Assembly (NCBI GenBank): GCA_963817885.1
Contig: CAWFQE010000006.1
Location: forward strand, 310,001-374,000
Source of the DNA: CAVOHU01 sp963817885
Lineage (GTDB): Bacteria; Acidobacteriota; Vicinamibacteria; Vicinamibacterales; JAKQTR01
Reading direction: 5' to 3'
Length of the DNA stretch: 64,000 nt
Shown: positions 51,547 through 60,410 of the stretch, in pieces
Numbering within the stretch: position 1 is the first letter of the stretch
Layout: each line of letters begins with the position of its first letter
The notes under the pieces: generated by a model
Told to the model about the DNA's origin: nothing
Databases searched by the model: none
Seen by the model: the letters and a program-made list of their open reading frames with translations, nothing else
Translations under genes and position numbers: made by a program

Positions 51547-52389
51547 ATGCCGCGGATATCCGTCGTGATCTGTTGCGCTGACGTCGCCGACACGCTCGAG
51601 GCGGCGTGTCGCTCCGTCGCCTGGGCCGACGAGCTGGTGGTGGTGGACTCGGGTTCCGCGGACGGCACCGGGGAGATCGCCCAGCGCTTCGCCAACCGGT
51701 ATGTGGTCGAACCCTGGCGTGGGTACACGGCGCAGAAGCGGTTTGGCGTCAGCCTGTGCCGGAACGATTGGACGTTTGTGCTGGATGGAGACGAGGAGTG
51801 TTCGCCCGAACTGGGGGACGAAATCCGCCACTTGACCGAGGAGGAGATGGCGCGCCGCGACCTCTTCCTCATGCGGCGACGAAATTACGTGATGGGCCGC
51901 TGCGTCCGTGCGTTCAGCCCGGATTGGCAGAACCGGCTCATCCACCGGGGTCGTTGTCGGTGGGCGGACGCGGACGTGCATGATCGGCGCGTTCCGAGCC
52001 ACCCCTCCCGGGTGGGGCGGTTGCGAGGCTGGATGGAGCATCGGCGACACAGCCAGGCGGGGTTTGCCGATTACTTCGACGGCCAGTTGGCGGACAAGCG
52101 GCTGAAGCTCGCCGCCGAGGAAATGCTCCGCAAGGGGAAGCGCTGCACCTGGTTGGATTTGCTGCTGCGGCCGCCGCTCACGTTCGCCAAGTTCTACCTG
52201 CTCAAGAAGGGTTTCTTGGACGGGCAATTCGGCCTCTTGATTGCGCAGCGCGCGGCCGGGGCCGTGCAGCTCCGCTATGCCGCCCTCTGGGCGCGTCAGC
52301 ACGGCACCGAATGGAGGACGGGGGAGCCGGACAGGGGCGCCGCATCCGCTCCGCCGCCGGCACCCGCCGGGGATCGGGTCATCCTGTGA
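51547..52389 (+). CDS. GT2 glycosyltransferase, WaaE/KdtX-like
   Basis: A 280-residue enzyme with ISVVICCADVADTLEA, VVVDSGSADGTGEIA and FVLDGDEECSPEL (the D-G-D metal motif). The C-terminal part, ADYFDGQLADKRLKLAAEEM ... FAKFYLLKKGFLDGQFGLLI, is characteristic of the LPS core beta-1,4-glucosyltransferase (WaaE/KdtX) group. The start at 51547 has GAGGAG upstream; a longer frame from 51427 is GC-rich noise. The stop overlaps the next gene start (GTGA). It is probably involved in LPS or another envelope glycan. Confidence 0.88.
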   Translation: MPRISVVICCADVADTLEAACRSVAWADELVVVDSGSADGTGEIAQRFANRYVVEPWRGYTAQKRFGVSLCRNDWTFVLDGDEECSPELGDEIRHLTEEEMARRDLFLMRRRNYVMGRCVRAFSPDWQNRLIHRGRCRWADADVHDRRVPSHPSRVGRLRGWMEHRRHSQAGFADYFDGQLADKRLKLAAEEMLRKGKRCTWLDLLLRPPLTFAKFYLLKKGFLDGQFGLLIAQRAAGAVQLRYAALWARQHGTEWRTGEPDRGAASAPPPAPAGDRVIL

Positions 52390-53675
52390 CCGATCACGTG
52401 GCAGACCACTCGACCATAGCGCGGCGATGGTTCGGGCGAACATGGGCGCGGCGCGCCTTCGTCGCGGTGTGCCTGGCGGTCGTGGTCGTCCAGACCGTCG
52501 TGGTCGTTCACCGGCGGGAGACGCACCGCGGCGATTACGACATCTCGCGGGAGATGGGGCGCAGGTTTCTCGCCGGCGAGTACCTGTACGCCGGGGGTCT
52601 GCACTACCCGTATACCCCGACCGCTGCCCTGTCGTTCGCGCCGCTCGCGCTGGTGCCGCCCGGGGTCGGCCTGGCGCTCCGCTATGCGGTCGCGATCGCC
52701 GGGCTCTGGCTGACGCTCCGGATGTTGCGCACGCTGGTCGGGCATCGCCGCCGCCTGGATTCCGGCACGGTGTTCGCGATCGAGGCCATCACGCTCGTCC
52801 TGGCCGCGCAGTACATCATCCGGGATCTCGACGACGGCGGACCGCACCTCTTACTTCTGGCGATGCTGGCCGCGGGGATCTACTGCGTGTCGCGGGAGTG
52901 GGATGCGCTGGGGGCGACGTGGTTCGGGTTGGCCGCGGTGCTGAAGGCGCCGGTCGGACTGATGGTGCCGTTTCTCTTGTGGAAGCGGCAATGGAGGCTG
53001 GCAGCCATGGCACTGGCCGCAGCCGGGCTGTGGACCGTTGCGCCCATGGCGTGGATGGGTCCTGCGAGCTGGTGGAGCCACCAGGAGGAATGGACCCGCA
53101 CTGCGCTCCAGTCGGTTCTGGGCAATCCCCGGCCGGGGGTCCGCGAGAGCGAGCAGCGGGTGCAGAACCAGAGCCTAAAGCTGGCCCTGACGCGGTTTCT
53201 GGTTGCCTACCCGGACGGCCACCCGCTCCGCGTCGCCCATCCCGCGTACCTGTCCGTCGGACATCTGGATCCCCGCGTGGCAGACTGGGTGGTCAAGGGT
53301 GTCATGCTGGCATTTCTCATCGGCTGCGCGTGGTTCATGAGGCGGCGATACCGGGGCCCGGACGACCCAACATGGCCGCTCGAATGCAGCGCGGTCCTAA
53401 TCCTGGCCCTGCTCCTCTCGCCGGTCACGTGGACCCAGCATCTCGTGCTGATCATCCCAGCGCTGTATCTCGTGATGGTCGAGGGCCAGGCCATCAGGCC
53501 GCTCGGCTCACTGGTGTCCGCCGGCATGTGGGTGTATGTGGTGCTCGCCCTGGTGTTGAATCGAGAAATCGTGGGGAAGGATTTATCCCTGGTCCTGTTG
53601 AGCTACCACATCCACACGCTGGCCTTGCTTCTGGTTCTCGCGATCATCCTGCTCCGACGGCCCACGGCAGACTGA
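52386..53675 (+). CDS. GT87-like polytopic glycosyltransferase (DUF2029)
   Basis: A 429-residue membrane protein. After helix 1 it has GDYDISREMGRRFLAGEYLY, then HYPYTPTAALSFAPLALVPP, the hallmark loop of GT87/DUF2029 proteins with the presumed catalytic Asp. About ten helices follow, and SPVTWTQHLVLIIPALYL is typical near the end. The GTG start overlaps the stop of the GT2 gene. With the polyprenol-sugar synthase nearby, the set probably makes a mannosylated lipid or glycan. Confidence 0.85.
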   Translation: MTDHVADHSTIARRWFGRTWARRAFVAVCLAVVVVQTVVVVHRRETHRGDYDISREMGRRFLAGEYLYAGGLHYPYTPTAALSFAPLALVPPGVGLALRYAVAIAGLWLTLRMLRTLVGHRRRLDSGTVFAIEAITLVLAAQYIIRDLDDGGPHLLLLAMLAAGIYCVSREWDALGATWFGLAAVLKAPVGLMVPFLLWKRQWRLAAMALAAAGLWTVAPMAWMGPASWWSHQEEWTRTALQSVLGNPRPGVRESEQRVQNQSLKLALTRFLVAYPDGHPLRVAHPAYLSVGHLDPRVADWVVKGVMLAFLIGCAWFMRRRYRGPDDPTWPLECSAVLILALLLSPVTWTQHLVLIIPALYLVMVEGQAIRPLGSLVSAGMWVYVVLALVLNREIVGKDLSLVLLSYHIHTLALLLVLAIILLRRPTAD

Positions 53676-53775
53676 CCCCTGCATTCGCCTTCCCAAGACG
53701 ACGCACGCCCCAGGTGGGGCAGAGTGATCGACGCCTTTCTCGAGACCCTCCGCCATGTGCGAAGCGAAACCTGAT

Positions 53776-55305
53776 TCACGCGAGCGGACCGGTCTCCCCC
53801 TCGACGGCGGCTAGGAGACTACCGTCGTCCACCAGCGCGAGGACACGGTCGAGGTCTGGACGCAAGACCCGGTCGGCCTCCAGGTGGGCGCTGCAGCGTC
53901 GAATCGCGGCATGAGCAACGAGGGCGCCCCGCCCGGGCCGGAGCGGGTGCAGGAAGTCCAATCCCTGTGCCGCGCAGAGGAACTCCAGGCCGAGGACCGT
54001 CGCCAGCCGATCCGCCACCTGGGCGGCCTTCACGGCGGCCAGCCAGCCCATGCTGACGAAGTCTTCCTTGTTGCCGGAGGTGGGGATCGACTGAACCGAC
54101 GCAGGGGAGGCCAAGACCCGGGTCTCAGCCGCGAGGGCGGCCGCCGAGATCTGGGCCATCATGAAGCCCGAGTTGAGACCGCCCGCCCTGACGAGGAAGG
54201 CGGGGAGCTCGCTGAGCTGTGGGTTGACGAGCCGCTCGATCCGACGTTCGACGAATCCGCAGAGGCCTGCCAGGGCCAGGGCCACCACGTCCAGTGCAAT
54301 GGCCACCGGGTGTCCGTGAAAATTTCCGCCCGAGAGCGTGTCGCCGCTGTCCGGGAAGACCAGCGGGTTATCCGTCGCGGCGTTCAACTCCCGGGCAAGC
54401 ACCGCCTCGGCGAACGCCAGGGCATCGCGGACGCCCCCGTGGACCTGCGGAATGCAGCGGAGCGTGTAACTATCCTGGACCTTGCCGCAATCCCGATGGG
54501 AGAGATTGATCTCGGAGTCCTGGAGCAACCGGCGGAGGTTGTCCGCCGTGGCGACCTGCCCGGGATGCGGGCGCACGGCCTGCAACCGTGTATCGAAGGG
54601 CACCACCGAGCCGCGGAGCGCCTCCAGCGTCATGGCGCTCGCCACATCGGCTAGTTTCACCAGGCCCCCGGCGCGCACAGAGGCGAGTGCGCCGATGGCG
54701 GTCAGTCCGCACGTGCCGTTGATGAGCGCCAGCCCCTCCTTGGCCTTGAGCGCGAGCGGGACAAGTCCCGCGCGCCGCAAGGCCTCGGCGCCCGGGAGGC
54801 GCTGCCCGTCATGGGTCGCTTCCCCTTCGCCGATCAGGACCAGGGCGAGGTGGGCGAGCGGCGCCAGGTCGCCGCTGGCGCCGACCGAGCCGCGCTCTGG
54901 GATGACGGGGTGAACCCGGCGGTTGAGCAATTCGCAGAGCAGTTCGATGATCTCGGGCCGGACGCCGGAATGGCCCTTGGCCAGGACGTTGGCCCGGAGA
55001 AGGATCGTCGCGCGGGTCTCCGCCTCGCCGATGGGGTTTCCTGTGCCCAGGGCGTGGCTCCGGAGCAGGTTCGCCTGCAACGCGTCGCGATCGGCGCCTC
55101 CGATGAAGACGTCGCTCAGCGGGCCGAAGCCGGTGCTGACGCCGTAGATCTTCCGCTCGGCGGCCAGGGCGCTCTCGATCACCGTGCGGGCCGCCACGAC
55201 CTTCGGGCGTGCGGCAGGTGCGAGCGCCGCCGCCGCGCCGCCTCGCGCGACCTGTTCGACCTGGGACAGCGTCAGTTGGTCTCCGTCGAGTAAGACGTGT
55301 GTCAC
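53776..55305 (-). CDS. hutH: Histidine ammonia-lyase
   Basis: A 509-residue lyase that removes ammonia from histidine to give urocanate. The self-forming MIO cofactor triad Ala-Ser-Gly lies in RGSVGASGDLAPLAH, with STGFGPLSD near the start and QDSYTLRCIPQVHG, NFHGHPVAIALD and SGNKEDFVSMG further on. I use the GTG at 55305 (THVLLDGDQLTLSQV), because the GGAGG needed for it lies inside the five codons of the longer reading from the ATG at 55320. No hutU or hutI is nearby. The glutamate formimidoyltransferase at 60411 belongs to the same pathway. Confidence 0.93.
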   Translation of the reverse strand: MTHVLLDGDQLTLSQVEQVARGGAAAALAPAARPKVVAARTVIESALAAERKIYGVSTGFGPLSDVFIGGADRDALQANLLRSHALGTGNPIGEAETRATILLRANVLAKGHSGVRPEIIELLCELLNRRVHPVIPERGSVGASGDLAPLAHLALVLIGEGEATHDGQRLPGAEALRRAGLVPLALKAKEGLALINGTCGLTAIGALASVRAGGLVKLADVASAMTLEALRGSVVPFDTRLQAVRPHPGQVATADNLRRLLQDSEINLSHRDCGKVQDSYTLRCIPQVHGGVRDALAFAEAVLARELNAATDNPLVFPDSGDTLSGGNFHGHPVAIALDVVALALAGLCGFVERRIERLVNPQLSELPAFLVRAGGLNSGFMMAQISAAALAAETRVLASPASVQSIPTSGNKEDFVSMGWLAAVKAAQVADRLATVLGLEFLCAAQGLDFLHPLRPGRGALVAHAAIRRCSAHLEADRVLRPDLDRVLALVDDGSLLAAVEGETGPLA

Positions 55306-55447
55306 GATGCGGGCCTCCATTTCAGCTGTCTACGCTACCGGTGGAGCATAACGCTCGGCGAAATCGCCGGTCAACCGGAAATCGGCGACGCGGACGGTGC
55401 GTCACTCCGGAGGCCGACGAGGCTCCGCCGCCTTGGCCATAGCCGCG

Positions 55448-56308
55448 CTACCGCTTCTCTCCCAGGACCAGCCAGACGCTCAGCAGGATCACACCGAGGC
55501 CGGTGAACAGGCCGAGCGTCACCGGTTCCTGCAGGAACAGGACGGCCCAGAGGAGGCCGAAGAGCGGGATCAGGAAGGTGACGGTCGAGGTCCTGGTGGG
55601 TCCGGTGTTGGCAATCAGCCGGAAGTAGATGAAGTAGGCGAGCACGGTGCAAGGGAGCGCCAGCGCCAGCAGCGAGAGCACGACGGGCCAGGTGGCGGCC
55701 TCCCGGGGCGGGGCGACGAGCATGAGGGGTGCCAGGAGGACGGCGCCCCCGCAGACCTGACCCGCGGCCGCTTGGAGCGGGGTGAGGTCGCCGAAGCGTT
55801 TGCGCGCATAGACTGCCGTCAATCCGTACGACAGCGCCGCGAGCAGCGCTTGTCCCGTGGCCAGCAGGGTCGTGGGCGTGACGGGCAGGGGGCTCCACCC
55901 CACCAGGATCGAGACCCCGCCGATGCCCAGGCCGGCACCGAGGATCTTGCGAAGGCCCAGGGATTCGCGCAGCCAGAGTGCCGACACGATGGTGGTGAAG
56001 AGGGGAACGGCGGCATTCAGGACGCCCGCGATGGACGCGTTGAGGTGAATGGTCGCGTTGCCGATGAGCACAAAGGGGATGGCGTTGCCAATGGCCCCGA
56101 TCAGGAGGAACTGCCGCCAGCGCGTCCGGAAATCCGGCGTCTGCCCGAGGCTCTTGGCGATGGCCAACAGCAGGCCGCCCGCGATGATCACGCGAATAGC
56201 CATCAGGGAGACGGCACCGAGGGCCGGGCCGGCGATCCGCATGAAGATATAGGAGGCCCCCCAGAGGGCGCCCAGCAGCGTGAGAAGCATCAGGTCGAGC
56301 AGGGACAT
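55448..56308 (-). CDS. EamA/DMT family transporter
   Basis: A 286-residue membrane protein with ten helices in two homologous halves: TLLGALWGASYIFMRIAGP in the first and PLQAAAGQVCGGAVLLAPLM plus LLWAVLFLQEPVTLG in the second. DMT proteins export amino acids, bases or other metabolites. The ATG at 56308 places the first helix at the N-terminus; an upstream ATG at 56356 would add 16 residues. It is on the same strand as hutH, 142 bases upstream of it, and a shared transcript is possible. Confidence 0.88.
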   Translation of the reverse strand: MSLLDLMLLTLLGALWGASYIFMRIAGPALGAVSLMAIRVIIAGGLLLAIAKSLGQTPDFRTRWRQFLLIGAIGNAIPFVLIGNATIHLNASIAGVLNAAVPLFTTIVSALWLRESLGLRKILGAGLGIGGVSILVGWSPLPVTPTTLLATGQALLAALSYGLTAVYARKRFGDLTPLQAAAGQVCGGAVLLAPLMLVAPPREAATWPVVLSLLALALPCTVLAYFIYFRLIANTGPTRTSTVTFLIPLFGLLWAVLFLQEPVTLGLFTGLGVILLSVWLVLGEKR

Positions 56309-56539
56309 GGGCACGTGTCTGTACCGGCGAGGGGCCGGGGCGGTTGCCGGGCGCATGGGTGTCCGTCCGTGGAGGCGTCGGTCGATACGGCCGGGGCAGC
56401 ATATGCCGCGGCGATGAGGCCGTCAACGACAAAGGTCCGGAATGGCCTTGACAGGCGGCCGATCTCTGCATAGTTTCCGGCAGGCTCGAGGCGCGACCTC
56501 GGCGCGGGGGCGGCGAGTGATCGCCTACCGATTCATCGC

Positions 56540-56686
56540 GTGAACGCGCTGGCGTTCGAGCGGCCGCATGAGGCACGGCTGGTGGATGCGCTGCGAGACG
56601 CTGCCTGTCCATGCATTTCGCTGGTGGCCGTGGACGGCGAGCGGATGGTCGGGCACATCCTGTTCACGCCGGTGGCGGAGGTATGA
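56540..56686 (+). pseudogene. GNAT acetyltransferase remnant (N-terminal 48 residues)
   Basis: The frame reads NALAFERPHEARLVDALRDA, then CISLVAVDGERMVGHILFTP, and stops. This equals the first strand and helices of YhbS-like GNAT acetyltransferases, where some 110 more residues with the acetyl-CoA loop would follow. The rest is absent: the homocysteine methyltransferase begins 7 bases on. It looks like a gene cut by deletion. Confidence 0.65.
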
Positions 56687-56693
56687 GGATGTC

Positions 56694-57650
56694 GTGGATG
56701 CTGTGACCGCCCTCCGCGCGTCGCCGATCATCCTGACCGAAGGGGCGCTCATCGAGCGGCTGCGGCGCGATGCGGCCGTCTCGCTGGACCCCCACGTGCT
56801 CCACGCCGGTTTCGTCTATGATGAGGGCGGCCGCCGAGCGTTACGCGGGCTGTATCGGCAGTATCTCGATATCGGATTGGCGGCCGATCTCCCCATGATC
56901 GTCTGCACGCCGACCTGGCGAGCCAACCCGGTCCGGTTGCGCCTGGCCGACCTGGCAGACCGGGATGCGAACGGCGACGGCGCACGCTTTGTGGCGGCGA
57001 TTCGCGACGAGTACGACGCGTATGCGCGCCAGGTATTCATCGGCGGGCTGATCGGGTGCGCGGGCGACGCATACAAGCCCGAGGAGGGGCTCTCCACGGC
57101 CGCCGCGACCGCGTTCCATGTGACCCAGACGGTCGCCCTGGCGACGGCGGGCGTGGATTTCCTGTTCGCCGCGACGCTGCCGAATGTTGACGAGGCGCTG
57201 GGCATGGCCCATGCCATGGCGGCCTGCCGAATTCCGTATGTGGTGAGCTTCGTTCTGCAGCGGGACGGACGGCTGCTGGACGGGATCCCGCTCCACCAAG
57301 CCGTCACGATGATCGACGAAGCCGCCAATCCGCGCCCGCTCTTCTTTATGGCGAACTGCGTACACCCCCGGGTGTTCGAAGCGGCGCTGGCGTCCGAGGT
57401 CTCGCGCTCCGGCAGCGTCCACGAGCGGGTGATCGGCCTCCAGGCGAATACCTCGATGCGGAGTCCAGACGAACTGGATGGCCGCGGCGAGGTGGACCCG
57501 GGCGAGGGGCCCGAGGCGCTCGCCAACGCGATGCTCCGCCTGCGCCGTCGGTTCGGCACCAAGGTCCTCGGCGGCTGTTGCGGGACCGATGATCGTCACA
57601 TCGCGTGGATCGCGCGGCGCGCGAAAGAGAGCGTGAGGCCCATTCTGTAG
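56694..57650 (+). CDS. Homocysteine S-methyltransferase family protein
   Basis: A 318-residue TIM-barrel methyltransferase. It begins SPIILTEGALIERLRRD; its zinc site cysteines are in FMANCVHP and LGGCCGTDD, as in betaine- or S-methylmethionine-homocysteine methyltransferases. Another conserved piece is QVFIGGLIGCAGDAYKPEEG. It makes methionine or removes a methyl donor. The start is GTG 56694 with GAGG 6 bases upstream; the longer frame upstream is the GNAT remnant read out of frame. Confidence 0.88.
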   Translation: MDAVTALRASPIILTEGALIERLRRDAAVSLDPHVLHAGFVYDEGGRRALRGLYRQYLDIGLAADLPMIVCTPTWRANPVRLRLADLADRDANGDGARFVAAIRDEYDAYARQVFIGGLIGCAGDAYKPEEGLSTAAATAFHVTQTVALATAGVDFLFAATLPNVDEALGMAHAMAACRIPYVVSFVLQRDGRLLDGIPLHQAVTMIDEAANPRPLFFMANCVHPRVFEAALASEVSRSGSVHERVIGLQANTSMRSPDELDGRGEVDPGEGPEALANAMLRLRRRFGTKVLGGCCGTDDRHIAWIARRAKESVRPIL

Positions 57651-57681
57651 ATTGGCAAGGCCCTCTCGGCGGGAGGACGGT

Positions 57682-57879
57682 ATGACGGATCCAAAGAACA
57701 CCCTGATCACGAGGACGCTCGCGGCCGTGTGCAGCCACTGTCCCATCTGCAATCACGGACGAGCCCACCCCGAGTCCTGGCTCGGCCGTGTGCTGCACCA
57801 TCCGATCCACGCCGACCATTGCCCGTTCTGGAAAGCGGAGCGAGACGCCGCCGGTCCCCGCGAGACCCCACAGCCGTGA
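57682..57879 (+). CDS. Small Cys/His-rich protein
   Basis: A 65-residue protein from ATG 57682 (GGGAGGA just upstream). It has CSHCPICNHGRAHP (Cys17, Cys20, Cys23, His25, His29), then HHPIHADHCPFW (His39, His40, His43, His46, Cys47). This spacing is good for one zinc or an iron-sulfur cluster. I do not recognise a family. It lies 31 bases after the methyltransferase and 88 before cydA on the same strand, so it may be part of the oxidase operon. Confidence 0.65.
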   Translation: MTDPKNTLITRTLAAVCSHCPICNHGRAHPESWLGRVLHHPIHADHCPFWKAERDAAGPRETPQP

Positions 57880-57967
57880 CGCGCCGGCCGCCGAGACGTC
57901 GAGCCTAACGCTTGCGCCGTCGGCTGGGTTCTGATATAGGTTGCACCCGGAGGCTTCGCCAGACGCC

Positions 57968-59314
57968 ATGGATCCCATCCTGCTGTCGCGTATCCAGTTC
58001 GGCTTGACCATTTCCTTCCACTATATCTTCCCGCCGCTCAGCATCGGACTCGGCGTCATCCTGGTGTTCATGGAGGCGCTCTACCTCAAGACCCGCAACC
58101 CGCTCTTCCAGCAGATGACCCGGTTCTGGACGCGGATTTTCGGGCTCACGTTCGCCCTGGGGGTCGCCACCGGCGTGGTGATGGAGTTTCAGTTCGGGAC
58201 CAACTGGTCGAATTATTCCCGCTTTGTGGGAGACGTCTTCGGCAGCGCCCTGGCCGCCGAGGGGATCTTCGCCTTCTTCCTGGAATCCGGCTTCCTGGCA
58301 ATCCTTCTGTTCGGATGGGACAAGGTCGGGCCCCGGATGCACATGTTCTCGACGGTCATGGTCGCCCTGGGGGCGCACTTTTCCGCCATCTGGATCGTGG
58401 TGGCCGACTCCTGGATGCAGACCCCCGCGGGCTTTCATGTCGTGCAGGGCGCCCTGCGGTCTCGGGCGGAGATCGTGGACTTCTGGGCGATGGTGTTCAA
58501 CCCGTCCGCCATGATCCGCCTGGCCCATACGGTGCTCGGGGCCTGGCAAGCCGCTGCCTTTTTGGTGCTGTCGGTGAGCGCCTATTATCTCTTGAAACGC
58601 CGCCACCTGGATTTCGCCAAGGCCTCCATGCGGATCGGGCTGGTGGTGGCGGTCGTCGCCTCGTTCGGCTCCCTCGTCACCGGCCACGAGAGCGCGCTGG
58701 TGGTCAGCAAGTACCAGCCAGCGAAACTGGCGGCCATGGAGGGGCATCTTCCCGCCTCGGCGCCGGCCGGGCTCTCGCTGTTCGGATATGTGGACGAGGA
58801 GGCCCAGCGCTTCGTCGGCGTCAGTCTCCCCGGCATGTTGAGTTTCCTGGTCCATGGCGACGCGTCCAAGCCGGTCACCGGCCTCCAGGCGTTTCCGCCG
58901 CAGGATCGCCCGCCGGTCAATCCGGTCTTTCAGGCCTACCACGCGATGATCGGCATCGGAACCGCCTTGATCGGCCTGAGCCTGTTGGGGCTCTTGTGTT
59001 GGTGGCGGGGCGGCCTCTTCGAGACCCGCTGGCTCCTGTGGGTGTTCGTCTTCGCGGTCCTCGGCCCGCAAGGGGCGAACCAGCTCGGCTGGTTCACCGC
59101 CGAGGTTGGACGCCAGCCGTGGATCGTGTACGGGCTGATGCGAACCGCCGACGCGGTCTCTCCAGTGGTCACCAGCGGCCAGATTCTCGCGTCGCTGGTG
59201 CTCTTCCTGCTGATCTACCTCGCCCTCTTCATCCTCTTTGTCTATTTGTTGGATCAGAAGATTCGACACGGTCCGCTGGCCGACGATCTGGACGTGGCGT
59301 ACCACCAGAGGTGA
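57968..59314 (+). CDS. cydA: Cytochrome bd oxidase subunit I
   Basis: A 448-residue membrane subunit of quinol oxidase bd. It carries His18 (ISFHYIFPPLSIG, ligand of a high-spin heme), the RLAHTVLGAW segment with a further heme His, the GRQPW motif, and MRTADAVSP with its Met region. At 448 residues it is shorter than E. coli CydA (522), because the quinol-binding loop is of the short type, as in cyanide-insensitive oxidases. The ATG at 57968 puts the first helix at the N-terminus. cydB follows after 2 bases. Confidence 0.95.
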   Translation: MDPILLSRIQFGLTISFHYIFPPLSIGLGVILVFMEALYLKTRNPLFQQMTRFWTRIFGLTFALGVATGVVMEFQFGTNWSNYSRFVGDVFGSALAAEGIFAFFLESGFLAILLFGWDKVGPRMHMFSTVMVALGAHFSAIWIVVADSWMQTPAGFHVVQGALRSRAEIVDFWAMVFNPSAMIRLAHTVLGAWQAAAFLVLSVSAYYLLKRRHLDFAKASMRIGLVVAVVASFGSLVTGHESALVVSKYQPAKLAAMEGHLPASAPAGLSLFGYVDEEAQRFVGVSLPGMLSFLVHGDASKPVTGLQAFPPQDRPPVNPVFQAYHAMIGIGTALIGLSLLGLLCWWRGGLFETRWLLWVFVFAVLGPQGANQLGWFTAEVGRQPWIVYGLMRTADAVSPVVTSGQILASLVLFLLIYLALFILFVYLLDQKIRHGPLADDLDVAYHQR

Positions 59315-59316
59315 CG

Positions 59317-60339
59317 ATGGCGCTCGATCTGAACACGACGTGGTTCGGACTGGTGGGCATCCTCCTGACCGGGTATGCCATCCTGGACGGCTTCGATCTC
59401 GGCGTGGGCGCGCTGCACCTGCTCACACGGCGGGACGAGCATCGCCGGTTGATGATCAACGCCATCGGCCCGGTGTGGGACGGCAACGAGGTCTGGCTGG
59501 TGACGGGCGGCGGCGCCCTCTTCGCCGCCTTTCCCGAGGTGTACGCCACGGTGTTCTCGGGGTTCTATCTTGCCTTCATGCTGTTGCTCTGCATGCTGAT
59601 CTTCCGTGCCGTGGCCATCGAGTTTCGCAGCAAGCAACCGAGGGGCGGGTGGCGGACCACGTGGGACGTCAGTTTCTCGGTGGCCAGCATCGGATGCAGT
59701 CTGCTCCTCGGGGTGGCGTTCGGCAACATCATCTGGGGGGTGCCGCTGGACGCCCAGCGGGAATTTGCGGGCTCGTTCCTGGGCCTGCTCCACCCGTATG
59801 CGCTGCTGGTCGGCGTCACGACGGTCGCGTTGTTCATGATGCACGGCGCGATCTACGTCGTCTTGAAGACGGACGGGGAGCTGCACGAGATCGCGCGCGC
59901 CTGGATCAACAATACGATCATTTTCTTCATCATCTGTTATGGCATGACCACCATGGCGACGCTCCTGTACTTGCCGCACATGAGCCAACACATGCAGCGG
60001 TATCCGGTGTTCTTTGTCGTACCGGTGCTCACGATGCTGGCCATTGCCAACATTCCTCGGGAGATCCATCACGGCCGGGATTTTCTGGCGTTCCTGTCCT
60101 CGGGTGCGACCATCGTGGGTCTTATGGTTCTGGTCGCCGTCGGGATTTTTCCCACGCTGGTTCTGTCCCGGCCACACCCGGACCTCAGCCTGACGATCTA
60201 CAACGCCGCCTCATCGCCGAAGACGCTCTTCATCATGCTGGTGATCGCCCTCATCGGCGTCCCCATCGTCCTGGCCTACACCAGCAGTATCTATTACATC
60301 TTCCGGGGCAAGGTGAAGCTCGACACCATGAGCTATTGA
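59317..60339 (+). CDS. cydB: Cytochrome bd oxidase subunit II
   Basis: A 340-residue partner of CydA, with the start NTTWFGLVGILLTGYAILDG (family signature with DGFDLGVG), then GPVWDGNEVWLVTGGGALFA and eight or nine helices ending in FRGKVKLDTMSY. It stabilises the heme-bearing subunit. No small CydX-like gene was found in the 71 bases that follow. Confidence 0.95.
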   Translation: MALDLNTTWFGLVGILLTGYAILDGFDLGVGALHLLTRRDEHRRLMINAIGPVWDGNEVWLVTGGGALFAAFPEVYATVFSGFYLAFMLLLCMLIFRAVAIEFRSKQPRGGWRTTWDVSFSVASIGCSLLLGVAFGNIIWGVPLDAQREFAGSFLGLLHPYALLVGVTTVALFMMHGAIYVVLKTDGELHEIARAWINNTIIFFIICYGMTTMATLLYLPHMSQHMQRYPVFFVVPVLTMLAIANIPREIHHGRDFLAFLSSGATIVGLMVLVAVGIFPTLVLSRPHPDLSLTIYNAASSPKTLFIMLVIALIGVPIVLAYTSSIYYIFRGKVKLDTMSY

Positions 60340-60410
60340 CGCTGCGTCGGGACGACGCGCGGGCGACACACGGACGAGGCATTCCGCGGGGCGAGGCGGG
60401 GGGGCGGGCC

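Noticed and set aside
55305..55320. hutH start at the ATG at 55320
   Set aside because: The GGAGG needed as a ribosome site lies inside those five codons and is correctly spaced for the GTG at 55305, which also gives the usual HutH length and N-terminus.
58315..60339. A 674-residue plus-strand frame ending with CydB
   Set aside because: The N-terminal 330 codons are cydA read out of frame; cydB starts at 59317, right after the cydA stop.
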